From the NCBI GenBank assembly GCA_031553225.1, contig JAVBLU010000013.1, forward strand, positions 1-64,000: a DNA stretch of 64,000 bases, given 5' to 3'. The translations under genes and the position numbers were made by a program. This stretch comes from JAVBLU01 sp031553225 (GTDB taxonomy: Bacteria; Bacillota; Clostridia; Christensenellales; UBA1750). The notes beneath the pieces were generated by a model. That model was not told where the DNA came from. It saw only the letters and a list, made by a program, of their open reading frames with translations, and did not search any database. Positions 48,854-57,542 of the stretch are shown here, in pieces (positions within the stretch are counted from its first letter, which is position 1; each line of letters starts with the position of its first letter).

Positions 48854-50814
48854 CAGCCGTCCACCCGCCCTTCAAAGGTGTCCTGCCGGTTGAAGTTGGC
48901 ATGCGCACTGATGTAGTCGCGGCGCGGATCCACCTTTTCCCCCATCAGGATCGTCAGGATGCGCTCGGCCTCGGCCGCGTCCTCCAGGGTGACGCGTACC
49001 AGGGAGCGGTGCTCGGGCGACATGGTCGTCTCCCACAGCTGTTCCGGGTTCATCTCGCCCAGGCCCTTATAGCGCTGCACCGTATAGCCCTTTGCCTTCT
49101 TTGTAAGGGCCAGCAGCTCTTTATCGCTGTAAGCGTACATGGTTTTTCCGGCGTGCTGTACGCGGTAGAGCGGCGGCATGCCGATGTACACGTGGCCGTC
49201 GGCCACCAGCTGCTTCATGTAACGGAAAAAGAAGGTGAGCAGGATCGCCCTGATGTGCGCGCCGTCCTGGTCGGCGTCGGCCAATATGATCACGCGGCTG
49301 TAGCGCAGGTCGGTCAGGTCAAAATCCTCGCCGATGCCCGTGCCCAGCGCCGTGATGATGGAGCGAAACTCCTCGTTCTGCAGCACCTGCTCCAAGCGCT
49401 TTTTCTCGGCGTTCAAGGGCTTGCCGCGCAAGGGGAGAACGGCCTGGAAGCGCCGGTCGCGCCCCTGCTTGGCCGAGCCGCCTGCCGAGTCGCCCTCCAC
49501 GATGAACAGCTCGTTGCGTAAAAAGTCCTTGCCTGTGCACACCGCCAGCTTGCCCACCAAGGGCGCAGCGTCGATGGAGGATATCTGGCGCGCCATGTCC
49601 TTGGCTTTGCGCGCCGCTTCGCGGGCCTTGGCGGCCTGCGCGGCCTTGCCCAGAATCTTTGCGCCGCTGTCTTGGTGCTTTAGATCTTCCAGGTACAGCG
49701 CCAGCTGCTCGGCGATGACGGCCTCCACGGCCGGGCGCACGGACGGATTCCCCAGGCGCCCCTTGGTCTGGCCCTCAAACTGTGGCTCCTTCACAAGCGT
49801 GCACAACACCGCGGTGAGACCCTCGCGGAAGTCCTCCCCGGAGAACCCCTTGGCCTCTTTGTCCTTCTGGTCCTTCAGCACGCCGGTCCTTCGCGCATAA
49901 TCGTTGAGCACCTTGGTAAGCGCGGCCTTAAAGCCAATCTCGTGCGTGCCGCCCTCGGGCGTGGGTATGTTGTTGACGAAGGAAAAAACGGCCTCGTTAT
50001 AGGCATCTGTCCACTGCAGCGCGGCCTGCACCTTTGTGTCGCCCGAGAACCCCTGAAGGTAGATCACGTCCGCATGCTGGGGGTCCTTCTCCTCGTTCAG
50101 ATAGCGCACATAGTCCACGATGCCGCCCGCGTAGCAGTATTCCTCCGGCGCAAATCCCGGGCGCTCGTCGTTTAAGGTAAACTTGATGCCGGCCGTCAGG
50201 TAGGCCAGCTCGCGCAGGCGGCGGGCGATGGTGTCGTGGTTCCAGGATACGTCCTCAAAGATCGTCGCATCCGGCCAAAATGTAACGCGCGTGCCGCGGC
50301 GGCGGGTGCCGCCCACCTTGGCAAGCGGCGCGGTGGGATGCCCGGCAATCACCTTGCCTTTCTCCGGGTCGAAGGCGGAGGTAAACTCCTGCCGGTAGAG
50401 TGTGAAGTCGCTGGCGACCTCCACCACCAGGCGCGAGGAGAGCGCGTTCACCACCGAAGCGCCCACGCCGTGCAATCCGCCCGAGTAGGCGTAGTTGTCG
50501 TGATCGAACTTGCCGCCGGCATGCAGCTGCGTAAACACCACCTCGACGCCGGAAACGCCCAGCTGAGGATGGAGATCCACCGGGATGCCGCGGCCGTTCT
50601 CCTCCACCGTCGCGCCGCCATCCTTATGCAGCGTGACGGTAACGTAGGTGGCATGCCCGCCAAGAGCCTCGTCGATGGCGTTGTCCACCACCTCCCACAG
50701 CAGATGGTGCATGCCGCGGCTGCCTGTGGAGCCGATGTACATACCCGGGCGCAGACGTACCGCGTCCAAGCCTTCCAGTACCTTGATCTTGTCCGCGCTA
50801 TAGGTACCCGCCAT
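48853..50814 (-). CDS. parE: Type IIA topoisomerase subunit B (ParE/GyrB-like)
   Basis: 653 residues. GHKL ATPase: EVVDNAIDEALGG (Asn-box), DGGATVEENGRGIPVD and YSGGLHGVGASVVNAL. TOPRIM: LFIVEGDSAGGSAKQGRD, VLPLRGKPLNAEK and ILADADQDGAHI. C-terminal YKGLGEMNPEQLWETTM. It passes ATP-driven strand passage to the A subunit encoded immediately downstream. It has its own promoter after the alaS terminator. Confidence 0.93.
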   Translation of the reverse strand: MAGTYSADKIKVLEGLDAVRLRPGMYIGSTGSRGMHHLLWEVVDNAIDEALGGHATYVTVTLHKDGGATVEENGRGIPVDLHPQLGVSGVEVVFTQLHAGGKFDHDNYAYSGGLHGVGASVVNALSSRLVVEVASDFTLYRQEFTSAFDPEKGKVIAGHPTAPLAKVGGTRRRGTRVTFWPDATIFEDVSWNHDTIARRLRELAYLTAGIKFTLNDERPGFAPEEYCYAGGIVDYVRYLNEEKDPQHADVIYLQGFSGDTKVQAALQWTDAYNEAVFSFVNNIPTPEGGTHEIGFKAALTKVLNDYARRTGVLKDQKDKEAKGFSGEDFREGLTAVLCTLVKEPQFEGQTKGRLGNPSVRPAVEAVIAEQLALYLEDLKHQDSGAKILGKAAQAAKAREAARKAKDMARQISSIDAAPLVGKLAVCTGKDFLRNELFIVEGDSAGGSAKQGRDRRFQAVLPLRGKPLNAEKKRLEQVLQNEEFRSIITALGTGIGEDFDLTDLRYSRVIILADADQDGAHIRAILLTFFFRYMKQLVADGHVYIGMPPLYRVQHAGKTMYAYSDKELLALTKKAKGYTVQRYKGLGEMNPEQLWETTMSPEHRSLVRVTLEDAAEAERILTILMGEKVDPRRDYISAHANFNRQDTFEGRVDG

Positions 50815-50840
50815 GTTCGTCCTCCCTTATATACCCAATC

Positions 50841-50869
50841 AATATGGCATATTTCCTTGCCCTCGTCAA
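50841..50869 (-). promoter_or_regulatory. Sigma-A promoter of parE-parC
   Basis: On the minus strand TTGACG (50869-50864), 17 bases, CATATT (50846-50841), then GGGAGG before the ATG at 50814. Confidence 0.7.
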
Positions 50870-50904
50870 GGGTCTTTCGCTAGGCGCAAGCGGGATAGCG
50901 CCAC

Positions 50905-50955
50905 AAAAAGATGCGCCGGGCATGCGGGCGAAACGCTCCGCCTCCCCGGCGCATC
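50905..50955 (-). terminator. Terminator of the alanyl-tRNA synthetase gene
   Basis: On the minus strand GATGCGCCGGG (50955-50945) pairs with CCCGGCGCATC (50920-50910), followed by TTTTT (50909-50905). Confidence 0.85.
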
Positions 50956-50971
50956 CGATACAGCGAAAGCC

Positions 50972-52753
50972 TTATTGGAGCACGGCGCGGATACGGCGCA
51001 CCCCGGCGGAGGAGGCTTCCTCCTTCTGGATGACGAAGGTGCCCAGCGCGCCCGTGCGCTCGGCGTGCGGGCCGCCGCAGATCTCGCGCGAGAAAGTGCC
51101 CATGGTATACATCTTCACCCGGTCGCCGTATTTGGATTCAAACAGCCCAATGGCGCCCTGCGCTTTGGCGTCCTCCACCGTGGTCTCCTCGCACACGATG
51201 AAGGCATCCGCGGCGATCGCTTCGTTCACCAAACGGGCAACCTCCAACAGCTCCTCGGGGGTTACCTTACGGGAAAAGGAGAAATCGAAGCGCAGGCGCT
51301 CGGCCGTAATGTTGGAGCCCTTCTGTGCCACTTCGCCGCCCAGCACCCGGCGAAGCGCCGCGTGCAGCAGGTGCGTGGCGGTGTGCAGCTTGGCTACCTC
51401 CTGGGAGTTGTCGGCCAACCCGCCCTTAAAGCGCTGCTCCGCGCCCGCCTGGCTGATCTGCTGGTGTTTTCTAAAATTCTCTTCAAAACCGGCCATGTCC
51501 ACGCCCAGGCCCTGCTCGGCGGCCATCTCCACGGTCATCTCCACGGGATAGCCGTAGGTGTCGTACAGATGGAAGGCGGACAGCCCGTCGATCTGCTTTT
51601 CGCCGCCCAGGCGGGCCACCACCTTGTCGAACTCGCGCTGCCCCTGCTTGAGCGTGCGGCGGAAGCGCTCCTCCTCCAGGTGAAGCTGTTCGTAGACGAA
51701 GGCGGCGTTGCGGGCCAGCTCGGGGTAGATGGGCTTGTACTGCTCCACGATCAAGCGGGAAACCTCGGGAAGGCATCCGTCAGGCATACCCAAGTTCGAG
51801 GCGTAGCGAATTGCCCGGCGGATAAGGCGGCGCAGCACGTAGCCTTGATCCACGTTGGAAGGCGACACGCCGCGGTCGTCGCCCAATATGAAGGTGGCGG
51901 TGCGCATGTGGTCGGCAACGATGCGGAAAGCGCGCGTGTCCGCCTCATCCTGCAGATAGGCCTTGCCGCACAGCCGTTCGATGGCAGCGATGATGCCCGT
52001 GAACAGGTCGGTCTCGTACACGGATTTTTTGCCGGTCAGCACGCCGATGGTGCGTTCAAGCCCCATCCCCGTGTCCACGTTGGGCTTTTCCAGGCGCTGG
52101 AAGCGAGCGTCGGCGGTTTTGTTGTACTGCATGAACACGTCGTTCCAGATTTCCAGATACCGCCCGCACGAGCAGGCGGGCGAGCAATCCGGGCCGCACG
52201 GAGCCTTGTCCGTAATGACGAACATCTCCGTGTCCGGGCCACAGGGGCCGGTGAGGCCGGCCGGGCCCCACCAGTTGTTTTCCTTGGGTAAATAGAAGAT
52301 GCGTTCCGCCGGCACGCCCATCTGCATCCACAGCTCGGCCGCTTCCTGGTCGCGCGGAGCGTCATGGTCTCCGGCGAACACCGAGAAAGCCAGGCGGTCT
52401 TTGTCCAGCCCCAGCCACTTGGGCGAGGTGAGGAACTCCCAGCTCCAGGAGATGGCCTCTTTTTTAAAATAATCGCCCAGCGACCAGTTGCCCATCATCT
52501 CAAAAAATGTCAGATGCGAGGCGTCGCCTACCTCGTCGATATCGCACGTGCGGATGCACTTCTGCACGTCCGTCAGCCGCGTTCCGGCCGGATGCTTCTC
52601 GCCGAGCAGATACGGCACAAGCGGGTGCATACCCGCCGTGGTAAACAACACCGTCGGGTCGTTCTCCGGAATGAGCGAGGCCGAGCTGATGATCGCGTGG
52701 CCCTTGCTCTGAAAAAATGCGCGGAACAGATCGCGCAGCTCGCTGGACGTCAT
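50972..52753 (-). CDS. alaS: Alanyl-tRNA synthetase, short form without the C-terminal domain
   Basis: 593 residues from ATG 52753, nine bases after AGGGAG (a TTG three codons earlier overlaps that site). The class II core (FTTAGMHPLVPYLLGEKHP, WGPAGLTGPCGPDTEMF, NVDTGMGLER) is complete. The editing domain has HTATHLLHAAL (HxxxH) and CGGPHAERTG, which completes the zinc site. The protein ends just after the editing domain, whereas the usual enzyme is about 870 residues with a C-terminal oligomerisation/tRNA-elbow domain. It could be the sole AlaRS or a second copy. A perfect sigma-A promoter precedes it. Confidence 0.9.
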   Translation of the reverse strand: MTSSELRDLFRAFFQSKGHAIISSASLIPENDPTVLFTTAGMHPLVPYLLGEKHPAGTRLTDVQKCIRTCDIDEVGDASHLTFFEMMGNWSLGDYFKKEAISWSWEFLTSPKWLGLDKDRLAFSVFAGDHDAPRDQEAAELWMQMGVPAERIFYLPKENNWWGPAGLTGPCGPDTEMFVITDKAPCGPDCSPACSCGRYLEIWNDVFMQYNKTADARFQRLEKPNVDTGMGLERTIGVLTGKKSVYETDLFTGIIAAIERLCGKAYLQDEADTRAFRIVADHMRTATFILGDDRGVSPSNVDQGYVLRRLIRRAIRYASNLGMPDGCLPEVSRLIVEQYKPIYPELARNAAFVYEQLHLEEERFRRTLKQGQREFDKVVARLGGEKQIDGLSAFHLYDTYGYPVEMTVEMAAEQGLGVDMAGFEENFRKHQQISQAGAEQRFKGGLADNSQEVAKLHTATHLLHAALRRVLGGEVAQKGSNITAERLRFDFSFSRKVTPEELLEVARLVNEAIAADAFIVCEETTVEDAKAQGAIGLFESKYGDRVKMYTMGTFSREICGGPHAERTGALGTFVIQKEEASSAGVRRIRAVLQ

Positions 52754-52839
52754 ACGGAACAACTCCCTTTTGGTTCAAGCGCGGAAACCGCCGCGCCGGC
52801 CACGCGCCCACGCCCGGCACGCATGTTTGCATAAGGCGA

Positions 52840-52868
52840 ATTATATCGGATTCCCAACCGGTTGTCAA
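52840..52868 (-). promoter_or_regulatory. Consensus sigma-A promoter of alaS
   Basis: On the minus strand TTGACA (52868-52863), exactly 17 bases, TATAAT (52845-52840): both hexamers and the spacing are perfect. The leader is about 80 bases and too short for a T-box. Confidence 0.85.
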
Positions 52869-52961
52869 CGCGCGCCGGTGCAACCAAAGCGCCAAGGGGC
52901 GCGTCTTACTGTATGGGAAGACGTGGAAAATAACGCGTTACATACCACGGGAGGAAGCGTC

Positions 52962-54500
52962 ATGCGCAGACACGCGCGGGCTCTTATATGTCTGGCGCTC
53001 GGCCTGACCGCGTGCGCGGCGCTGTCCTGCGCGCAGGCGCGCATGGCGCATGGGGGCGATCGGCCGGACGTGTTCCCCTACGAGAGCGGCGCGGGCGTGG
53101 ACCGCGTCTTCGGCCTGATGGACCGGACGGGCCGGATCGTGCTCCCTGCCCGGTACGCCGGCCTGATCCGGGCGGATTGGGGCCCTCGAACAGAACCTGC
53201 GCGCATGTTCCTCGGCCGAACGCTCCACTTTGCGGCGCCGGACGGTTCGGGCCCGTCCGAACCGCACGTCGAGCACTTCGTGCTCAACGAAAAGGGCGAG
53301 GTAACCGCCGGGCCCGTGCGCGGCGGCGTGGAGGTGATGGGCCAGGGTTTGTTCCTCGTCTACGAGGCCTCCGGCGCCCGCTTTATGATGGATGCCTCAG
53401 GCAAATGCCTTGCCGACCTGTCCGGCCCCGGCACCGTCCACAGCGCACAAGGCGGATTTCTAGCCATATCGAGGCCGCAGGGCGCGCGGCAGACGGCTGT
53501 GCTGTACGATATGAACGGCGACGTGCGCAGGACCTTCGCCTACGACACCATTCGCGAGGGTGCGTACAGCAAGGAAGGTCATCTGCTTACGCTGTGCGTG
53601 TGGAACGGGGCCGGCGGCGCCGTGATCGACCTGCGCGGGAACGCGCTCATGCCCCTTGCGCGACCGGACAGCTGCGTTTTCATATATGACGGACTGTATT
53701 TTCTGCGCGATGCGGAGGATAAAATCGGCGTCGTTCGTCCGGGCGGAGAGCTTGTTGTGCCCTTTTTGTACGACGGCTTGCACGATATCCTCCCGAATGC
53801 CCTGCTGCTGGAGCGCGGGGACGCATACGATCTGTACGACGGCAGCGGTGCGCTTCAGGCCGAAGGGCTGGCCCATGATCCGCGGCTGCTGACGATCAGC
53901 GGCGACCCCCGCGTCGTCGTCACCCTGTGCGACGGGCCGGACGCGAAGAGCGCCCTCATCGGCCGAGCGTTCTTCATGGGAGGCCGAGATATCCCCCTCC
54001 CCACAGACACGGCTTCTCTGTCATGGATCGCGCCGGACCTTCTGTTCGTCAAGCAGAACCGTTCCACCGGCGTGTCGCTCCTGCCTCTGGATGGGGGCGC
54101 AGCGTTCACAATCGAGGGCGCGACCAGCTGCCGGGCGGTCTCCGGCGGCGCGCTGATCGTCGGCGGGCCATCCGCTGCGCAGGGCGGCCAGCGCCGGCTC
54201 CGCCTGTATGACGGCAGGGGCAACGCCCTGTCGGGTGAGTATGCGCGCATGTACCCGTCCGACGCCCCGGGGACGGGTGTCCCTCTGATCGTGAGCCTAG
54301 AGGGCAAGCAGCCGAACACGCACCTGTACGGCCTGATGGACCTGACGGGACGAATCACCCTCGCGCCGCAGTTCAGCCTGCTTTTCTGCGTGGCCGACGG
54401 CGTGTACCGCGCCCAGCGGGGAGGCCGTATCGGGTATATCACGTCCGACGGCGCGTGGATCTATTCGGAATCAGCCTACGGGCGCGCTCTGCTTGATTGA
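52962..54500 (+). CDS. WG-repeat lipoprotein, copy 1
   Basis: 512 residues from ATG 52962 behind GGGAGGAAG. Signal peptide with a lipobox-like LTAC (Cys18). WG/KWG-type beta repeats are spread through the protein: VFGLMDRTGRIVLPARYAGL, IGVVRPGGELVVPFLYDGL, LYGLMDLTGRITLAPQFSLL and RIGYITSDGAWIYSES. Such repeats form extracellular beta structures of unknown binding role. A paralogue follows at 54672 with the same domain order. It is divergent from alaS. Confidence 0.82.
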   Translation: MRRHARALICLALGLTACAALSCAQARMAHGGDRPDVFPYESGAGVDRVFGLMDRTGRIVLPARYAGLIRADWGPRTEPARMFLGRTLHFAAPDGSGPSEPHVEHFVLNEKGEVTAGPVRGGVEVMGQGLFLVYEASGARFMMDASGKCLADLSGPGTVHSAQGGFLAISRPQGARQTAVLYDMNGDVRRTFAYDTIREGAYSKEGHLLTLCVWNGAGGAVIDLRGNALMPLARPDSCVFIYDGLYFLRDAEDKIGVVRPGGELVVPFLYDGLHDILPNALLLERGDAYDLYDGSGALQAEGLAHDPRLLTISGDPRVVVTLCDGPDAKSALIGRAFFMGGRDIPLPTDTASLSWIAPDLLFVKQNRSTGVSLLPLDGGAAFTIEGATSCRAVSGGALIVGGPSAAQGGQRRLRLYDGRGNALSGEYARMYPSDAPGTGVPLIVSLEGKQPNTHLYGLMDLTGRITLAPQFSLLFCVADGVYRAQRGGRIGYITSDGAWIYSESAYGRALLD

Positions 54501-54671
54501 AGGCCTATGTGCACGGCCGCGCCGACACCCCGGAATTTCTCGCGCGGTGCACGGCGAACAGGGTATTGCGCGGAGGGCGGCGAATGCATTACTCCGTGAT
54601 CAGGCGGTATTGCCGCGTCGAGCGTTGAGGGGGGCGACGCCTCCCGCACTTGATGAAACAGGGGGATAAGT

Positions 54672-56282
54672 ATGAACAACGGCGCCCAAGCGTCCCATGT
54701 GTGCGCCCGGTCGGCTGTGTGGCGGCATGCGCGCCGCCTCTTATGCGCCGTTCTGGCGGCGGCGCTTCTGTCGCAGCTCGCGCCCGTCCCGGCGCTGGGC
54801 GCGCAGGCGGGCGAGGAGAACGTGTTCGCGTTTCACACCGGCGCGGGCGGCATGCGCGCGCAATACGGGCTGATGGACGTCTCCGGGCGTGTGCTCGTGT
54901 CGGCCCAGTACGAGTACATGGAAAAGCTGCGCGGCAAGTGGTACGGCGACGACCGCGACGTGTACTACGGCGTTCGCCGCATCCCCGCCAAGGAGGACGC
55001 ATACTCCGAAAAGGACCGCTACGAGTACGACGTGTACGACGCCGGTGGCAAGCCGGTGCTGCAAAATGGCGTCGGCTATCTGTACGCTTGCGGCGCGGAG
55101 TACATGGTGAACAACAACGACGACCGGCAAAGCGTGCTATACGACCGTTCCGGCAAGCGTCTGGGCACGTACGACCAGGCCGCGGACATACAAGCCTCGC
55201 GCGACGGGTACGTGGTGTTCACCAAAGACGAGGAAGGCACAATCGCCACCGTTACCGCCTACAACAAAAGCGGCATTATGACCAAGACCTTCACCTATGC
55301 GCGCGCCTGGGGCGGCGCGTGGGACGAGGACGGGTACCTGCTGAACATTTGTGTCAGCAACGGCACGAACACCGGGCTGGTGGACACGGCCGGCCAGGTG
55401 CTCATACCGCTGAAGTACGCCGGCACCGACACGATAAGCGTTGGCAAAGGGGTCGTCCTTGCCCGCAGCCAGGAGGGCCTGCAGGGCGTGCTGCGCATGG
55501 ACGGCACGACGCTTGTGCCCTTTGCCTACCATGAGATACGCGACCTGTCACCCAAAGCGTTCGTTGGTGTCCGGGGGGACGGAAAGTCCGACGTGTACGA
55601 CGGCTCGGGAAAGCTTTTGCTGAAGGGCAGTGAAGACGAGCTGCGCATTGTCACCTGCGTTGACGAGGAAGCGGACGCGCGCGCGCTCGTAATGACGTTT
55701 TCCCCTAACCAAGCGTTTGGCGCTCCGGTTAAGCGCGCTTTTTTTTCCGACGGCAGCGAACTGCCCCAGCTGACCGGCGCGGGTTTTGTCGACTGGGCGT
55801 CGCCCAAAATGATCCAGTACAGCCGCAGCGCGCAGGATGCGAGCGCCAACTTTCTACGGCTGGACGATGGAAGCACTTTCGCCTGCCAGGCATCCTGGTA
55901 CACGGTCTGTTCGGACGATGTGATCATCGCGGCGGTGCAGGCGCCCGGCGCCGTGTACGACTACAACTACACCCTGTATGACGGCCGCGGAAAACCCCTC
56001 ACGCAGCCCTACGACTACATGGAAAACCCCTATTACTACGGCAGCGGGTACGCAAAAACGGGGCCTCTGGTGATCGGCATGCGCGGCAAACAGCCCGGTT
56101 CCATCATCTACGGCCTGATGGACCGCGCCGGAAAGGTGTGCCTTACGCCGCAGTTCAACACCCTCTCCCCCATTCTGCCCGGCGTATTTTACGCTCGGCG
56201 CGGCAGCCGCATGGGGTATGTAACCGACAAGGGCGAGTGGCTGTATCAGTCCTCGCTTTACCAGGGCGGCCTTTGGGATTAG
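54672..56282 (+). CDS. WG-repeat secreted protein, copy 2
   Basis: 536 residues from ATG 54672 behind GGGGGAT. Signal peptide (LLCAVLAAALLSQLAPVPALGA), probably cleaved after ALGA, with no lipobox. WG-type repeats: QYGLMDVSGRVLVSAQYEYM, LVDTAGQVLIPLKYAGT, LQGVLRMDGTTLVPFAYHEI, IYGLMDRAGKVCLTPQFNTL and RMGYVTDKGEWLYQSS. The order and the end motif match copy 1, so the two arose by tandem duplication. They now differ in anchoring: copy 1 has a lipobox, this one looks freely secreted. Together with the PstS-like gene 46 bases downstream it may form one surface unit. Confidence 0.83.
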   Translation: MNNGAQASHVCARSAVWRHARRLLCAVLAAALLSQLAPVPALGAQAGEENVFAFHTGAGGMRAQYGLMDVSGRVLVSAQYEYMEKLRGKWYGDDRDVYYGVRRIPAKEDAYSEKDRYEYDVYDAGGKPVLQNGVGYLYACGAEYMVNNNDDRQSVLYDRSGKRLGTYDQAADIQASRDGYVVFTKDEEGTIATVTAYNKSGIMTKTFTYARAWGGAWDEDGYLLNICVSNGTNTGLVDTAGQVLIPLKYAGTDTISVGKGVVLARSQEGLQGVLRMDGTTLVPFAYHEIRDLSPKAFVGVRGDGKSDVYDGSGKLLLKGSEDELRIVTCVDEEADARALVMTFSPNQAFGAPVKRAFFSDGSELPQLTGAGFVDWASPKMIQYSRSAQDASANFLRLDDGSTFACQASWYTVCSDDVIIAAVQAPGAVYDYNYTLYDGRGKPLTQPYDYMENPYYYGSGYAKTGPLVIGMRGKQPGSIIYGLMDRAGKVCLTPQFNTLSPILPGVFYARRGSRMGYVTDKGEWLYQSSLYQGGLWD

Positions 56283-56328
56283 CTACCCCCGAAACACCGA
56301 CCGCACACGTGAAAAACCGGAGGGAACC

Positions 56329-57366
56329 ATGAAGAAGATCATTGCCGCCATGCTGTGCGCCCTGCTCGCGCTGGGCGCCGGATGCACGAACGCCGGAAGC
56401 CGCGAGACGGCGGAGCCTTCCGCTACGCCCGCGGCGCCTGAGGCGACGGCCGCAGCGATGGCCGCCACGCCCGCGACGACGCCTTCCGCTGCGCCAGCGC
56501 CGACAACCGCGCCCGCGCCGCCTCCGACGCCACTGCCTACGCCGTTGCCCACGCCTACGCCCGCGCCCTCCATGTACAGCGTGGAATCCTACCCCCGCGT
56601 GGACGGCTCCACAGCCACGATCCCGCTGGCCGCGGCCGTTATGGCAAAGGCATGCGGTATCGCCCCCGCGGACGCGGAGGTGTACTGTCAGCACTCCAAG
56701 ACTGCGGAGGCGTACAACAATCTCGTCAACGGCGATGTGGACATGCTGCTCGTGTACGCGCCGCCAGCGGAGGCGCTTGCCTATGCCAAGCAGATGGGCG
56801 TTGAGCTGGAGATGCAGCCCATCGGCCGTGACGCGCTCGTGTTCCTCGTCAACGAAGGGAACCCCGTTACCTCGCTTACCAGGGAACAGATCGTGTCCGT
56901 GTACACAGGCAAAACGAAGGACTGGAGCGCTCTGGGCGGTGCGAAGGGCGTTGTCGTTCCTTTCCAGCGCGACGAAAACTCCGGCAGCCAAACGCTCTTT
57001 TTAAAACTCGTGATGGGCAAAACCAAGCCCATGAAAGCGCCCCTCGAGCGCATGCCCTCCGAGATGGGCGAGCTGATAGACCAGGTGGCCTCCTATCGGG
57101 CGCAGGCCACGGCCATAGGCTACTCGGTGTACTATTACGTGAAGAACATGTACGAAATGCCCGGTATCCGGCTGCTCGGCGTGGACGGGGTTACGCCCGG
57201 CAACGATACGATCCGCTCCGGGCAGTATCCCTACGTGAACGATTTCTACGCCGTGGTGCGCAAGAGCGAGCCGCAGGGCACGCCCGCGCGCAAGCTGTTC
57301 GACTTCATGCTCAGCGCCGAAGGCCAGCAAATCGTGGCGGACGCAGGCTACGTATCCATCAAGTAA
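56329..57366 (+). CDS. PstS-like substrate-binding lipoprotein
   Basis: 345 residues behind GGAGGG. Lipobox LGAGC (Cys19), then a long Ala/Pro/Thr linker (about 22-82) ending in repeated PTPLP units. The fold is of the PBP-like-2/PstS type: VDGSTATIPLAAAV (anion-binding loop), NGDVDMLLVYAPP, FLVNEGNPVTSLTREQIVSVYTGK, FQRDENSGSQTLF and a C-terminal EGQQIVADAGYVSI. PstS proteins bind phosphate, but no pstCAB follows. A sensory or alternative anion-binding role next to the WG proteins is possible. Confidence 0.82.
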   Translation: MKKIIAAMLCALLALGAGCTNAGSRETAEPSATPAAPEATAAAMAATPATTPSAAPAPTTAPAPPPTPLPTPLPTPTPAPSMYSVESYPRVDGSTATIPLAAAVMAKACGIAPADAEVYCQHSKTAEAYNNLVNGDVDMLLVYAPPAEALAYAKQMGVELEMQPIGRDALVFLVNEGNPVTSLTREQIVSVYTGKTKDWSALGGAKGVVVPFQRDENSGSQTLFLKLVMGKTKPMKAPLERMPSEMGELIDQVASYRAQATAIGYSVYYYVKNMYEMPGIRLLGVDGVTPGNDTIRSGQYPYVNDFYAVVRKSEPQGTPARKLFDFMLSAEGQQIVADAGYVSIK

Positions 57367-57484
57367 CCGCATGCGCCAAACGGTACTGCCACGATGGCTC
57401 GTCGTACATACCCCGCTTTGCGATCCGCATGAAAGCCAGGTAGCTGCAAGGCGCGACACGCACATCTTGCAGTGAAATGTAAAC

Positions 57485-57528
57485 CATAAACCGGACCGCC
57501 GCGCATGAAAGCACGGCGGTCCGGTTTA
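57485..57528. terminator. Bidirectional terminator
   Basis: ATAAACCGGACCGCCG (57485-57500) pairs perfectly with CGGCGGTCCGGTTTAT (57513-57528). AT-rich flanks give T-runs on both strands between convergent genes. Confidence 0.85.
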
Positions 57529-57542
57529 TATAGGCGGGTTAA

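Noticed and set aside
52754..52839. T-box leader for alaS
   Set aside because: The leader is only about 80 bases and has no T-box core or antiterminator structure.
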